Assembly (NCBI GenBank): GCA_934725015.1
Contig: CAKVAS010000015.1
Coordinates: forward strand, 1-64,000
Origin: an uncultured Bacteroidales bacterium
Lineage (GTDB): Bacteria > Bacteroidota > Bacteroidia > Bacteroidales > UBA932
DNA: 64,000 nucleotides
Reading direction: 5' to 3'
Shown: positions 7,275 through 15,704 of the stretch, one piece after another
Layout: every line of letters starts with the position of its first letter
Numbering within the stretch: position 1 is the first letter of the stretch
Made by a program: the position numbers and the translations under genes
Notes under the pieces: generated by a model
Database searches by the model: none
Seen by the model: only the letters and a program-made list of their open reading frames with translations
What the model was told of the DNA's origin: nothing

Positions 7275-7305
7275 AAATTTACAATTTTATATTTATTTCA
7301 GCAAA
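7274..7305 (-). promoter_or_regulatory. promoter of the rpsF operon (TTTG-N20-TAAATTTG)
   Basis: On the minus strand TTTG (7302-7305) and TAAATTTG (7274-7281) are separated by 20 bp, matching the phylum consensus. It would give a leader of about 75-80 nt. Confidence 0.75.
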
Positions 7306-7323
7306 TTTTTCTTCAGCCGTTCT

Positions 7324-8883
7324 CTATTTTGTCACGCGCTCCAGCCACTTGACCATCCCGAACATCACGCCCATGGAGATGAGGCAGACGCAGGCGAACA
7401 CCGCCCAGCACTGCCAGATTGGCCAGGCATTGTACATCTTCGGACCGAGGAACAGCAGGAGATTGCCGACGGCAGTCGCGCCGAGCCAGAGTCCCTGGCA
7501 GAGGCCGAGCATATTCTTCGGAGCCACCTTGGACACGAACGAGAGCCCGAGCGGAGAGATGAAGAGCTCGGCGACGGTGAGGAAGAAATATGTCACGATA
7601 AGAACCCACCAATGGGCTTTTCCCGCCATCTGTTCGTCAATCGGAAGAGCCTTGTAGTCCGTCGCTGACGGATAGCCGTGGACAATGGAGAACACCATGA
7701 GGAATATGAACGCGAGAGACGCGATTCCCATGCCTATGCCGATTTTCCTTGGCGTGGAGACGGCCTTGCCCTTTTTCGTAAGAAACGAGAATATCGCCAT
7801 AATCACCGGAGTGAGGACAATCACGAAGAACGGGTTTATCGCCTGCCATACCTCAGGCGCAACGGCGGACGAATCGACGAAGTCACGGGCGAAGAAAGAG
7901 AGCGACATTCCGTTCTGATGGAACGAGAACCAGAAGAAAATGACTATTCCGAGAACGGCGAAGAGGGCGTACATCCTCTGCTTGATTTCCTTTGCCATGG
8001 CGGCCTTTTCCTCCGCTGTGTATTCAACACCCCTCACGGACTCCTTCTTCGACGGAGTCGGGAAAGTCTTCTGCGAACAGATAAAAATTACAAGGGAGAT
8101 GAGCATCGCGGCGACTGACGCTATGAACGAGTAGTGGATGCCCTCGTTGAACACCTTCAGATACTTCTCGCATGAGACAGCCATGTCGGATATGTTTCCG
8201 CCGGCCGAGGTCATGAGAGCGTTGAGGTTGTCGAGAGCCTGCGAGCTCATGGCCGAGGAGTCATTGAGGAACTGATGGCAGAGCGCAGGAAGCTGCGCGT
8301 TATACACAAGTCCGTTGGCGTTCAGCCACCATTCGCGCAGGAGCGGCGCGACGAAGGGGGCGATAAGTCCGCCGATGTTTATGAACACATAGAAAATCTG
8401 GAAGCCGGAGTCACGTTTCGACTTTGCCTCGGCAAGCGCCTCGGAACCTTTCTTTGCAGCCTCGGCCTCGAAGTTGTCGTACATCTGTCCGACGATGGCC
8501 TGAAGGTTTCCCTTGAAGAGGCCGTTACCGAACGCGATGAGGAACAGCGCGAAGCAGGTCAGAGGAAGGAGCCAACTTATGTTGCCTGAAGTGGCAAGCA
8601 CAGGGATGGAGAGGAGCACATAGCCAGACGCCATGACGATGAGTCCGGTGCGGATTGTTCCCTTGTAGTTCTGCGTCTTGTCGGCGATGATTCCGCCGAC
8701 GAGGCTCAGGATGTAGATTCCGGCATAAAACACGGAATAGATGCTGCCGGCCGTACTTTCACCGAGGCCGAACTTGGAGCAGAGGAAGAGAACGAGGACG
8801 GCGTTCATGATGTAATAGCCGAAACGCTCTCCCATGTTGCTCAGGGCCGCTGCCAGCAGTCCCTTTGGATGTCCTTTAAACAT
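7324..8883 (-). CDS. proton-dependent oligopeptide transporter (POT/PTR2 family)
   Basis: About 519 residues from the ATG at 8883 (MFKGHPKGLLAAALSNMGER). The ERFGYY segment is the family's ExxER-type signature in helix 1. GGIIADKTQNYKGTI follows helix 2, and there are about 12-14 hydrophobic helices. The GNGLFKGNLQAIVGQMY motif is typical of POT carriers. The protein imports di- and tripeptides with protons. It starts 19 bp after the pepD stop on the same strand, so uptake and hydrolysis of small peptides are likely co-expressed. The longer upstream frame only reads the pepD region out of frame. Confidence 0.88.
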   Translation of the reverse strand: MFKGHPKGLLAAALSNMGERFGYYIMNAVLVLFLCSKFGLGESTAGSIYSVFYAGIYILSLVGGIIADKTQNYKGTIRTGLIVMASGYVLLSIPVLATSGNISWLLPLTCFALFLIAFGNGLFKGNLQAIVGQMYDNFEAEAAKKGSEALAEAKSKRDSGFQIFYVFINIGGLIAPFVAPLLREWWLNANGLVYNAQLPALCHQFLNDSSAMSSQALDNLNALMTSAGGNISDMAVSCEKYLKVFNEGIHYSFIASVAAMLISLVIFICSQKTFPTPSKKESVRGVEYTAEEKAAMAKEIKQRMYALFAVLGIVIFFWFSFHQNGMSLSFFARDFVDSSAVAPEVWQAINPFFVIVLTPVIMAIFSFLTKKGKAVSTPRKIGIGMGIASLAFIFLMVFSIVHGYPSATDYKALPIDEQMAGKAHWWVLIVTYFFLTVAELFISPLGLSFVSKVAPKNMLGLCQGLWLGATAVGNLLLFLGPKMYNAWPIWQCWAVFACVCLISMGVMFGMVKWLERVTK

Positions 8884-8902
8884 ATTATTATCTTTCTTAG
8901 TT

Positions 8903-10396
8903 TTATTTCTCAGGTATCGCCGCGAGCACAGCCTTAAGGAAGTCCCAGGCCTTGGCCACCGACGGAATGTTGGCGCGTTCGTCAGGAGAATGCGGGCTGA
9001 GGAGGGTCGGGCCGAATGAGACCATATCCCAGTGCGGGTAGGCTCCGCTGAGAATGCCGCACTCAAGTCCCGCATGGATCGCCATCACGGCCGGTTCCTT
9101 GCCGTAGAGCTCATGATAGACCTTCTGCATCGTGGCGAGAATCGCGGACGAAGGGTTCGGAGCCCAGCCGGAATACCCTCCGGTAAATTCCGTGGAAATT
9201 CCCGCGAGCCTGAACACCGCGTCGAATTTCTCGGCAAGAGCCTCCTTCGCAGAATCGACGGAGCTCCTCATGAGGGTCTTGAGCGCGAAATCGCCCTTCT
9301 CTATCTTCACGACCGCGAGGTTGTTGGAAGTCTCCACAAGCCCCGGGATGTCGCTGCTCATCCTCTCCACGCCGTCAGGGCAGGCAAGGAGCGCGCGCAC
9401 AAAGCGGAGCGCGTCCTCCTCCGGAACATAAAGGCAGTCGCTGTGGTCACAGCACTCCCCTTTCTCGCATTTGTACGGTTCAAAGACCATCTGCGCGTCA
9501 GGGTCGGTAGTCGCATACTCGGCCTTGATTGCCGCGAAAGTTTCCTCGGCGACACGCTTTGCCTCATTCACCTTTGCCGCAGGGACATAGAGAGTCGCAA
9601 ACGCCTCGCGCGGAATCGCGTTACGGAGCGTGCCTCCCTCAAGGTCGAGAAGCTTCACATCGGCCTTGGTGATGAGCGCATAGAGCACCCGTGCCATCAC
9701 CTTGTTCGCATTGGCGCGGTAAAGGATGATGTCCATCCCTGAATGCCCGCCCTTGAAGCCCTTGACGGCCAGCGACCAGCACTCCCAGTCCTTCGCCGGC
9801 TCTTCCGGAACATATTTCGTAAACGCCGAGGCGTCAAGCCCTCCGGCGCAGCCTACATAGAGCTCGCCCTCCGTCTCGGAGTCGAGGTTGATGAGAATCT
9901 CGCCCTTGAGCACCCCAGGCTTGAGAGCCTGCGCACCGGTCATTCCGGTCTCCTCGTCAAACGTCACGAGGACTTCGAGAGGCCCGTGCTTGATGTCGTC
10001 GGATTCAAGCACTGAAAGCGCCATTGCCACGCCCAGTCCGTTGTCCGCGCCGAGAGTCGTGCCCTTGGCGCGGACCCAGTCGCCGTCGATTACGGTCTCA
10101 ATCGGGTCATTCTCAAAATCATGCACGGTGTCGGCGTTCTTCTGCGGCACCATGTCCATGTGTCCCTGAAGAATCACGCCCTTCATGTTCTCGCAGCCCG
10201 GAGTCGCCGGCTTGCGGATGATTACGTTGCCGACAGGGTCGCCGTCGATGATGGTTTCGAAACCGTGGCTCACTCCCCAGTCATAGAGATATTTCGCGAT
10301 TTTTTCCTCATGCTTTGAAGGCCTCGGAATACGCGTAATCCCGTAAAAGTTCTTCCACACAATCTGTGGATTCAAATCCTTGATTGTCATATACAT
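8903..10396 (-). CDS. pepD: aminoacyl-histidine dipeptidase (beta-Ala-His dipeptidase, M20C)
   Basis: 497 residues, full length. Metal ligands and catalytic residues of the M20 fold are in place: QGHMDMV (H79, D81), LGADNG (D118), DEETGMTGA (E148/E149), NLDSE and a late histidine in the AIHAGLECG segment. A lid/dimerisation domain sits between them. It is a cytosolic zinc dipeptidase with broad specificity including Xaa-His. It directly precedes the POT transporter gene. Start is MYMTIKD at 10396; the ATG two codons later is possible. Confidence 0.92.
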   Translation of the reverse strand: MYMTIKDLNPQIVWKNFYGITRIPRPSKHEEKIAKYLYDWGVSHGFETIIDGDPVGNVIIRKPATPGCENMKGVILQGHMDMVPQKNADTVHDFENDPIETVIDGDWVRAKGTTLGADNGLGVAMALSVLESDDIKHGPLEVLVTFDEETGMTGAQALKPGVLKGEILINLDSETEGELYVGCAGGLDASAFTKYVPEEPAKDWECWSLAVKGFKGGHSGMDIILYRANANKVMARVLYALITKADVKLLDLEGGTLRNAIPREAFATLYVPAAKVNEAKRVAEETFAAIKAEYATTDPDAQMVFEPYKCEKGECCDHSDCLYVPEEDALRFVRALLACPDGVERMSSDIPGLVETSNNLAVVKIEKGDFALKTLMRSSVDSAKEALAEKFDAVFRLAGISTEFTGGYSGWAPNPSSAILATMQKVYHELYGKEPAVMAIHAGLECGILSGAYPHWDMVSFGPTLLSPHSPDERANIPSVAKAWDFLKAVLAAIPEK

Positions 10397-10428
10397 TTAT
10401 TTTTATACACATTCATAAATTATCCGCC

Positions 10429-11292
10429 CTATTTCTTCTCGACGGCCACGAGTTCGTCGAAGACACGTTCATATCCGAGCTGAGGTACGACTATGGTGCC
10501 CTGAAGGAGGACATTCACGCCGTCACGCATCTTGAGCGTGCACACGGCCGGCACGAATTCGGACTTAGCCTCCCACCGGAAGCCCTTCGGGGCCTTCTTT
10601 TTCTTCGCCGGAGCCTCTGCCTCGCCGGATTCGGCATCCGGCAGGTTCTGCGGAATCAGTTCAAGCGTAACCATGCGTCCCTCAAGATGTTCCGCCGGAA
10701 GCAGCCCGTTCTCCGAAATCCTGAACGCCACATGAAGATGGCTCTCCTCACCGGCCTTCGGAAGCACCTGAAACTCGCCCTCAAGCTCATTTGAGACGGT
10801 GTAGCCGAGGAACAGCTTGAGCAGCTCGCCCTCCTCCCTCGCGAACTCGTCCAAAGTCAGGCGGAGGCTCTCGCCGGAAAGCGACATATCGGTGTCGCCG
10901 GTAAGAATCTGATAGCGCTTCTGCCTTATGTCCATAATCTGATCCGCGGCGCGCGCGGCAGCCATCTCAACGCTGCGCTGCCCCACGCTGCCCTTAAGCA
11001 GCGGAACTGAGGAAAAGTCCGGCTTCTTCCTCGCCGGTGTCCCGTAGTCGAAGCTCAGTTCAGACTCCGAATCGGCAGGTTCCGCAGTCACATTCACCGA
11101 AGTCACGGTAGTGGACGCCCAGGACGACGACTCGGCCTCGACGCCGAGATACTTGAGCGAATATTTCGCATAGAGACCGGCAGTGAAGCGTTCCTGAACG
11201 GCATTCACCCTCACCTTGAGCGTCACCGGCTCCTGCGCGGAGACTGAAAGAACCGACGCTCCTGCAAGAAGAAAAAGAAAAAGTCGTTTCAT
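10429..11292 (-). CDS. DUF4831 family secreted protein
   Basis: About 287 residues starting MKRLFLFLLAG at 11292, with a signal peptide ending VSVSAQ. The sequence AGLYAKYSLKYLGVEAES, a central segment on repeated RAADQIMDIRQKRYQILTGD, and a C-terminal CTLKMRDGVNVLLQG are characteristic of the Bacteroidota family DUF4831, to the best of my memory. The protein is periplasmic or cell-surface and has no known activity. It lies between pepD and the acyltransferase on the same strand with short gaps, so it may be co-transcribed. Confidence 0.75.
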   Translation of the reverse strand: MKRLFLFLLAGASVLSVSAQEPVTLKVRVNAVQERFTAGLYAKYSLKYLGVEAESSSWASTTVTSVNVTAEPADSESELSFDYGTPARKKPDFSSVPLLKGSVGQRSVEMAAARAADQIMDIRQKRYQILTGDTDMSLSGESLRLTLDEFAREEGELLKLFLGYTVSNELEGEFQVLPKAGEESHLHVAFRISENGLLPAEHLEGRMVTLELIPQNLPDAESGEAEAPAKKKKAPKGFRWEAKSEFVPAVCTLKMRDGVNVLLQGTIVVPQLGYERVFDELVAVEKK

Positions 11293-11380
11293 ATTTTCAA
11301 ATTTACATAGTCCTTCAAATTCACATAGCCCGCAACCTCCGCAGCGGCTTCTCATATTCATGACAGCACGGCATCAAGGG

Positions 11381-12322
11381 TCACTTGCAGAGGTTCAGCC
11401 GCCTGTCCGAGTAGGAAAAGTCCTTCCAGCGCTTGTGGGACCACAGCCAGTTGTCCGGATGGCGGTAAATCTCCGCTTCGAGGCAGTCGTAGTATTTCCT
11501 GATTATGTCCTTCGGCTCCATTTCGGAGGCATTCATGCAGAGAGGGGTGAAAGAAACCTCGTAATGCCCCCGTTCCATGCGCTCGAAGCTCATGTAGAGC
11601 ACGGCGAATCCGAGCTTATGCGCAATCTCCGCAGGCCCGAGGAAGGCCCGAGTCGGCTGGTTCATGAAATCTCCTATAGGAACGGAAGACTTGTACGGAC
11701 TCTGGTCGATGTTCAGGAAATAGGTCAGATGTTCTCCCCTGTGGGTCAGCATATAGCGCAGCAGCTGCCCGGCCTCGAGCATAGCGCCGGAATCCCGCGT
11801 CATGGAAGTTCGGCTTCTCTTGAAAAATTCGTCCCATGTCCTGTTGGAAAGAGCCTTATAGACGCATCGCATATCGGATTCAGGCACGGGAAACTCCGTG
11901 GCGTCGGCGCATCTGGAGTGAGGGATGCCTCCCATAAGCTCCCAATTGCCGCAATGCGAGTAGAATATGATGACCGACGGCGCCGAGTTCCACGCCTGCT
12001 CAAGAAGCTTCGAGTTCATGACGGTGACGAGCCCGGAACGCATCATCTTCCGTGGATTCGCGCCGAAGAACCACACGGCCTCGACCATGATTTCCGCCAT
12101 GTGGCGGTAGTATTTCCGCGAGAACCGCTCGATGTCGTCGTAGTAGCAGGCAGAAGCCGGGAAGGAGCGTCCCATGTTTATGGCGATGACCTCCCGCCTG
12201 TAGCCGACAATGTTCCTAAGGCCCCACGCGATGACGTCGGCCCAGAAATAGTGCACTTTCAGCGGAAACATCGCGAAAAAGCGCACTGCACCCGTCAGGA
12301 ATGTCAGCTTCAAATTCTTCAT
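11381..12322 (-). CDS. LpxL/HtrB-like lipid A acyltransferase
   Basis: About 313 residues. The membrane-associated N-terminus is followed by the HX4E acyltransferase motif in IIFYSHCGNWELMGG (His and Glu of the catalytic pair). Later come NIDQSPYKSSVPIGDFMNQP and a RAFLGPAEIAHKLG segment, as in the lysophospholipid acyltransferase (LPLAT) group that adds secondary acyl chains to lipid A. It should act at the cytoplasmic face of the inner membrane on the LPS precursor. A TATATTTG box at 12329-12336 lies so close to the ATG that the message could be nearly leaderless. Confidence 0.82.
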   Translation of the reverse strand: MKNLKLTFLTGAVRFFAMFPLKVHYFWADVIAWGLRNIVGYRREVIAINMGRSFPASACYYDDIERFSRKYYRHMAEIMVEAVWFFGANPRKMMRSGLVTVMNSKLLEQAWNSAPSVIIFYSHCGNWELMGGIPHSRCADATEFPVPESDMRCVYKALSNRTWDEFFKRSRTSMTRDSGAMLEAGQLLRYMLTHRGEHLTYFLNIDQSPYKSSVPIGDFMNQPTRAFLGPAEIAHKLGFAVLYMSFERMERGHYEVSFTPLCMNASEMEPKDIIRKYYDCLEAEIYRHPDNWLWSHKRWKDFSYSDRRLNLCK

Positions 12323-12391
12323 ATCCTGCAAATATATCAATTTTCTCGTATATATCGCAGTGTCCCGGCTGGAAGCTGTCCATATTTTTAA

Positions 12392-12447
12392 TAATTTTGT
12401 GCAAATTTTTAGATTTTTATAATTCTTTATCGATTTTTATAATTTTG
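12392..12447 (+). promoter_or_regulatory. possible promoter(s) of the TIGR02757 gene
   Basis: Two TAATTTTG boxes (12392-12399 and 12440-12447) fit the -7 consensus, in a very AT-rich divergent gap. No good TTTG lies at the right distance, so which one is used is open. GGAG at 12456 precedes the start codon. Confidence 0.35.
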
Positions 12448-12472
12448 GTAATTCCGGAGAAAATATAGAATT

Positions 12473-13234
12473 ATGGACGAAAGGACAAGGAACCGGATCG
12501 TCGAGTGGGCGGAGACCTACAATGACAGAAAATATTTCACCGAGGATCCGATTGCGTTTCCGAGGCATTTCGCCGAGGACTATGCGGCCGGACAGTGTGT
12601 GCTCGCCGATGTGGAGATTGCGGCGGTGATTGCGGCGCATCTCGCGTGGGGACGGAGGGCGATGATTGTGCGCGACTGCGGACGGGCGTTCGACGAGATG
12701 GGGTGGAAGCCATACGATTATGTGATGAACGGGGAATACCGCGACGAGGACGCGAGCCTGCACCGGACGGTGAAGTGGAGCGAGTTTGCGGGAATATGCG
12801 CACGGCTGCGTAAAGCCTACGAGGAACGCGCGTCGGCGGCTATATGTTCCGGAGCGGACACTCCCGGAACAGGGGGCAAGGCGGCCTCGCCGAGTCTGGA
12901 GGGGCTGAGCGACAATGACTTCAGGGTGAGGATATACGGGCAGAAGAGCGACCCCAAGGCGCCGAACAAGAAAATCAGCATGATGCGGAGGTGGCTGGTG
13001 CGCGACGACGGGAAGGTCGATCTCGGAGTTTGGAGGCACACGGACAAGAGAAGCCTGCTCATTCCGCTCGACGTTCATGTCTATGACGAGGCGACAGCGC
13101 TCGGGCTGACGGCACGCAAGTCCAAGGACATCGTGACGGCGCGTGAAATCACGGACAGTTTCAGAGAAATATTCCCCGACGACCCATGCCTCGGCGACTT
13201 CGCCCTCTTCGGCTACGGCGTGACGCACAAATGA
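12473..13234 (+). CDS. TIGR02757 (DUF2400) family protein
   Basis: 253 residues. Recognised by the order of conserved pieces: YFTEDPIAFPRHF near the start, AAHLAWGRRAMI, MMRRWLVRDDGKVDLGVW in the middle, and LTARKSKDIVTAREITD with a final LFGYGV. The family is widespread in Bacteroidota and has a fold related to HhH-GPD DNA glycosylases, but no proven reaction. Here the middle contains a Pro/Gly-rich variable insert (around residues 120-145) that looks like a species-specific loop. It is a single gene, divergent from the acyltransferase. Confidence 0.75.
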   Translation: MDERTRNRIVEWAETYNDRKYFTEDPIAFPRHFAEDYAAGQCVLADVEIAAVIAAHLAWGRRAMIVRDCGRAFDEMGWKPYDYVMNGEYRDEDASLHRTVKWSEFAGICARLRKAYEERASAAICSGADTPGTGGKAASPSLEGLSDNDFRVRIYGQKSDPKAPNKKISMMRRWLVRDDGKVDLGVWRHTDKRSLLIPLDVHVYDEATALGLTARKSKDIVTAREITDSFREIFPDDPCLGDFALFGYGVTHK

Positions 13235-13320
13235 ACGCAGGTGAAGCGAAATCCGCCGCAACTTCATGAACATTTGAAACATAATATGCACGGAACGCAT
13301 CTATAAGGGAGAATAATTTC

Positions 13321-13935
13321 ATGTCCATGCCAAAACTCTACATCGTGTCGGGCTGCAACGGCTCGGGAAAGACTACGGCCTCCTACACCCTGCTGCCGGA
13401 GATGCTGGAATGCACCCAGTTCGTGAACTCGGACGAGTTTGCGAAGGGTCTGTCGCCCTACCAGCCGGAAAAGGTGCCGCTGCAGGCGAGCCGCTATATG
13501 CTGATGAAGATCAAATACCTGTTCCGCAAGAGAAAGGACTTCGGCATCGAGACCACGCTCGCGACGAGGACGCTGCTGAAGATGGTCCGCAAGGCTCAGG
13601 AGGAGGGCTATTTCGTCACGGTCATCTATTTCTGGCTCGAATCGCCCGAAAAGGCGATGGAACGGGTGCGGGCGAGGGTCGCGAAAGGCGGGCACAACAT
13701 TCCGGTGGAAACGATCATCCGGAGATACTATATGGGGCTGAAATATCTCTTCAACGACTACATGAAAATCTGCGACCGGTGGATACTTGCGGACAATTCG
13801 CATCCGCCGTTCAAGGTCGTGGCCGAAGGCTTCAGGGAGACCGGCGAGGTGCTGGTTAGGGACGAGGCGACATTTGAGAGAATCAGGGAGACATACGAGA
13901 CCGGAAAGATTACGGGGATTTACGAGGATGAATGA
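13321..13935 (+). CDS. zeta-toxin-like P-loop kinase (COG4185 type)
   Basis: 204 residues. The Walker A is GCNGSGKTT (residues 12-20). The conserved VNSDEFAKGLSP and the IETTLATRT strand follow, then RVRARVAKGGHNIPVETIIRRY, which is the hallmark of this zeta-related group. Characterised zeta toxins phosphorylate UDP-GlcNAc and block wall synthesis, but chromosomal homologues such as this one often lack an antitoxin and may have other substrates. No epsilon-like partner is visible within 300 bp on either side, so toxin activity is not implied. Confidence 0.8.
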   Translation: MSMPKLYIVSGCNGSGKTTASYTLLPEMLECTQFVNSDEFAKGLSPYQPEKVPLQASRYMLMKIKYLFRKRKDFGIETTLATRTLLKMVRKAQEEGYFVTVIYFWLESPEKAMERVRARVAKGGHNIPVETIIRRYYMGLKYLFNDYMKICDRWILADNSHPPFKVVAEGFRETGEVLVRDEATFERIRETYETGKITGIYEDE

Positions 13936-13996
13936 GAGGAGATGAATGAGAGGAGATGAATGAGAAGAGATGAATGAGAAGAGATGATTGGTAAGA
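13927..13996 (+). repeat. 14-bp tandem repeat between the zeta-like gene and tldD
   Basis: Five units of GATGAATGAGAGGA (the last one degenerate) run from the end of the zeta-like gene into the start of tldD. Each unit carries a purine-rich SD-like stretch and ATGA, so each makes a mini-ORF ATG AAT GAG AGG AGA TGA. Unit length is not a multiple of three. Confidence 0.75.
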
Positions 13997-15570
13997 GGAT
14001 GAACGATAAGGATATGAATGAGAATCAGTATCTTGAGCTTTTCAGGACGGACCGGGCACATCTCGAAGCCCTCATGGCGGAGGCCATGGCGGCCGGGGCA
14101 GGCTACGCCGACATCTATTTTGAATGCACGAACCACACGAGCCTGCTGCTGAAGGACTCGCAGGTGACCTCCGGAGGCTACCACGAGGATTTCGGGGCCG
14201 GCATCCGGGTGCTCTGTGGAGAGCGGACCGGCTATTCCTACTGCGAGACGACCGCGCCCGGGGACATGAGAGCCGCAATGAAGGCCGCCACGGCAATATG
14301 TGCAGCGGGCGGGAGCAGCGCCGCCGGGAGCCCCGGGGTATGCGCTTGCTCCTCCGCAAGCGCCGCGGCAGGTATGAGAGGCGGCTGTCATGCAGGTGAA
14401 GGGACAATCCGCACGGGAGGACATGGACATGACGTCTCCAGACGGGCGAATGCCGCCGCAGGAGAGTCCGGCCCGGAAAACCGTCTCTACGGGATGAAGG
14501 AAAGCTGGGAGACGTGCAGCCGGGAGAAGATGGTCGGGACGCTCAAGAGGATTGAGGAGGAGCTGCGCAGGCGCGAGCCGAGGGTGGTCAAGGTGATAGC
14601 GCAGATTTCCGACAGCGTGAGCCGGGTGATGATGTTCAACTCGCTGGGAGAACTGGCCTGCGACACGCGCCCCATGGGAAGCGTTTCCGTCTCGGCGGTG
14701 TTTTCCGGACAGGGACTGGACGGAAAGCCGATGAACGTCACAAAGTCGGACTCGCGGAGTTTCAGGATGGGGGCGGAAATGCTCTCGGAGGCTCTTGTCA
14801 CGGAACTTGCGGACGGGGTGCTGCGCAATCTCGACGCGCGCTTCGAGGCAGTCCGTCCAAAGGGCGGGAAGATGCCCGTCGTGATGGGCGCCGGAGCGTC
14901 GGGCATCCTTCTCCACGAGGCGATGGGGCACGCCTTCGAGGCCGACTTCAACCGCAAGGGACAGTCCGTATTCTCCGACCGCATGGGGCAGAGGGTCTGC
15001 GCGAGCGGAATCAGCATCGTGGATGACGGCACGATTCCCGGCAACCGGGGAGCCTGCCTCTACGACGACGAGGGAGTGCGCGGGCAGAAGACCGTAATGG
15101 TCGAGGACGGGGTGCTCACGGGCTACCTGCACGACCGCATAAGCGCCGCCTGCTACGGGGTCTCCCCCACCGGGAACGGCCGCAGGGAGAATTTCCGATT
15201 CAATCCGATTCCGCGCATGAGGGCGACATACATGGAAAACGGAGACTGCGACGCTTCGGACATCATAGCCTCCGTAAAAAAGGGAATATATGTCGATGAG
15301 TTCTCGAACGGTCAGGTCCAGATCGGAGAGGGAGACTTCACCTTCTATGTGAACAGCGGGTTCCTCATCGAGAACGGCCGTCTGACGGCTCCGGTCAAGG
15401 ACATCAATGTCATCGGCAACGGCCCGAAGGCGCTCGCCGACATAACCATGGTCGGCAATGACCTTAAAATCAGCAACGGAACATGGACCTGCGGGAAGGA
15501 CCAGTCGGTGCCCGTTTCAGTCGGCATCCCGACTGTGCTCATCAAGTCTCTGACCGTCGGCGGAGAGTGA
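13984..15570 (+). CDS. tldD: TldD family metalloprotease
   Basis: 528 residues. The zinc motif HEAMGH (HExxxH, about residue 310) in GILLHEAMGHAFEADF, the glycine-rich FGAGIRVLCGERTGYSY in the N-terminal half and the C-terminal VDEFSNGQVQIGEGDFTF place it in the TldD branch rather than PmbA/TldE. TldD normally forms a heterodimer with TldE for peptide maturation or degradation; no TldE gene is in the window. An unusual GC-rich Ala/Gly/Ser/Cys stretch of about 55 residues (about 100-160) interrupts the N-domain. Several in-frame ATGs exist at the start (13984, 13999, 14011), just after the 14-bp repeat. Confidence 0.85.
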   Translation: MIGKRMNDKDMNENQYLELFRTDRAHLEALMAEAMAAGAGYADIYFECTNHTSLLLKDSQVTSGGYHEDFGAGIRVLCGERTGYSYCETTAPGDMRAAMKAATAICAAGGSSAAGSPGVCACSSASAAAGMRGGCHAGEGTIRTGGHGHDVSRRANAAAGESGPENRLYGMKESWETCSREKMVGTLKRIEEELRRREPRVVKVIAQISDSVSRVMMFNSLGELACDTRPMGSVSVSAVFSGQGLDGKPMNVTKSDSRSFRMGAEMLSEALVTELADGVLRNLDARFEAVRPKGGKMPVVMGAGASGILLHEAMGHAFEADFNRKGQSVFSDRMGQRVCASGISIVDDGTIPGNRGACLYDDEGVRGQKTVMVEDGVLTGYLHDRISAACYGVSPTGNGRRENFRFNPIPRMRATYMENGDCDASDIIASVKKGIYVDEFSNGQVQIGEGDFTFYVNSGFLIENGRLTAPVKDINVIGNGPKALADITMVGNDLKISNGTWTCGKDQSVPVSVGIPTVLIKSLTVGGE

Positions 15571-15580
15571 GTGGACGCCT

Positions 15581-15686
15581 AAAAGGCGGCCTGCTGCGTT
15601 GGATGTCTTGATGAAATCCTCACAACCATCAAGGTTGCTGCGGTATTCATCCGCGACGTCCGCCTTGCATCCCATCCTTTTATGCA
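15581..15686 (+). repeat. structured 3'-UTR repeat, copy 2
   Basis: Starts 10 bp after the tldD stop. AAGGCGG (15583-15589) pairs with CCGCCTT (15660-15666). Inside are GGAT...ATCC (15601-15619), CAACC-ATCAA-GGTTG (15623-15637) and GCGG-TATTCAT-CCGC (15640-15654), giving a three-armed cloverleaf. It is roughly 90% identical to the segment after rplI and has the same orientation relative to the upstream gene. Confidence 0.75.
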
Positions 15687-15704
15687 TCCCCTCATTCAAG
15701 CAGT

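Noticed and set aside
11216..12391. 391-codon plus-strand ORF
   Set aside because: Shadow of the LpxL-like gene; no family features.
13321..13935. Complete epsilon/zeta toxin-antitoxin system
   Set aside because: Only the zeta-like kinase is present; no antitoxin-sized gene is next to it.
13264..15132. Long open frame (about 620 codons) on the minus strand opposite the zeta-like and tldD genes
   Set aside because: Antisense shadow of GC-rich genes; its product is Arg/His/Pro-rich without motifs, while the plus strand encodes TldD with a zinc motif.
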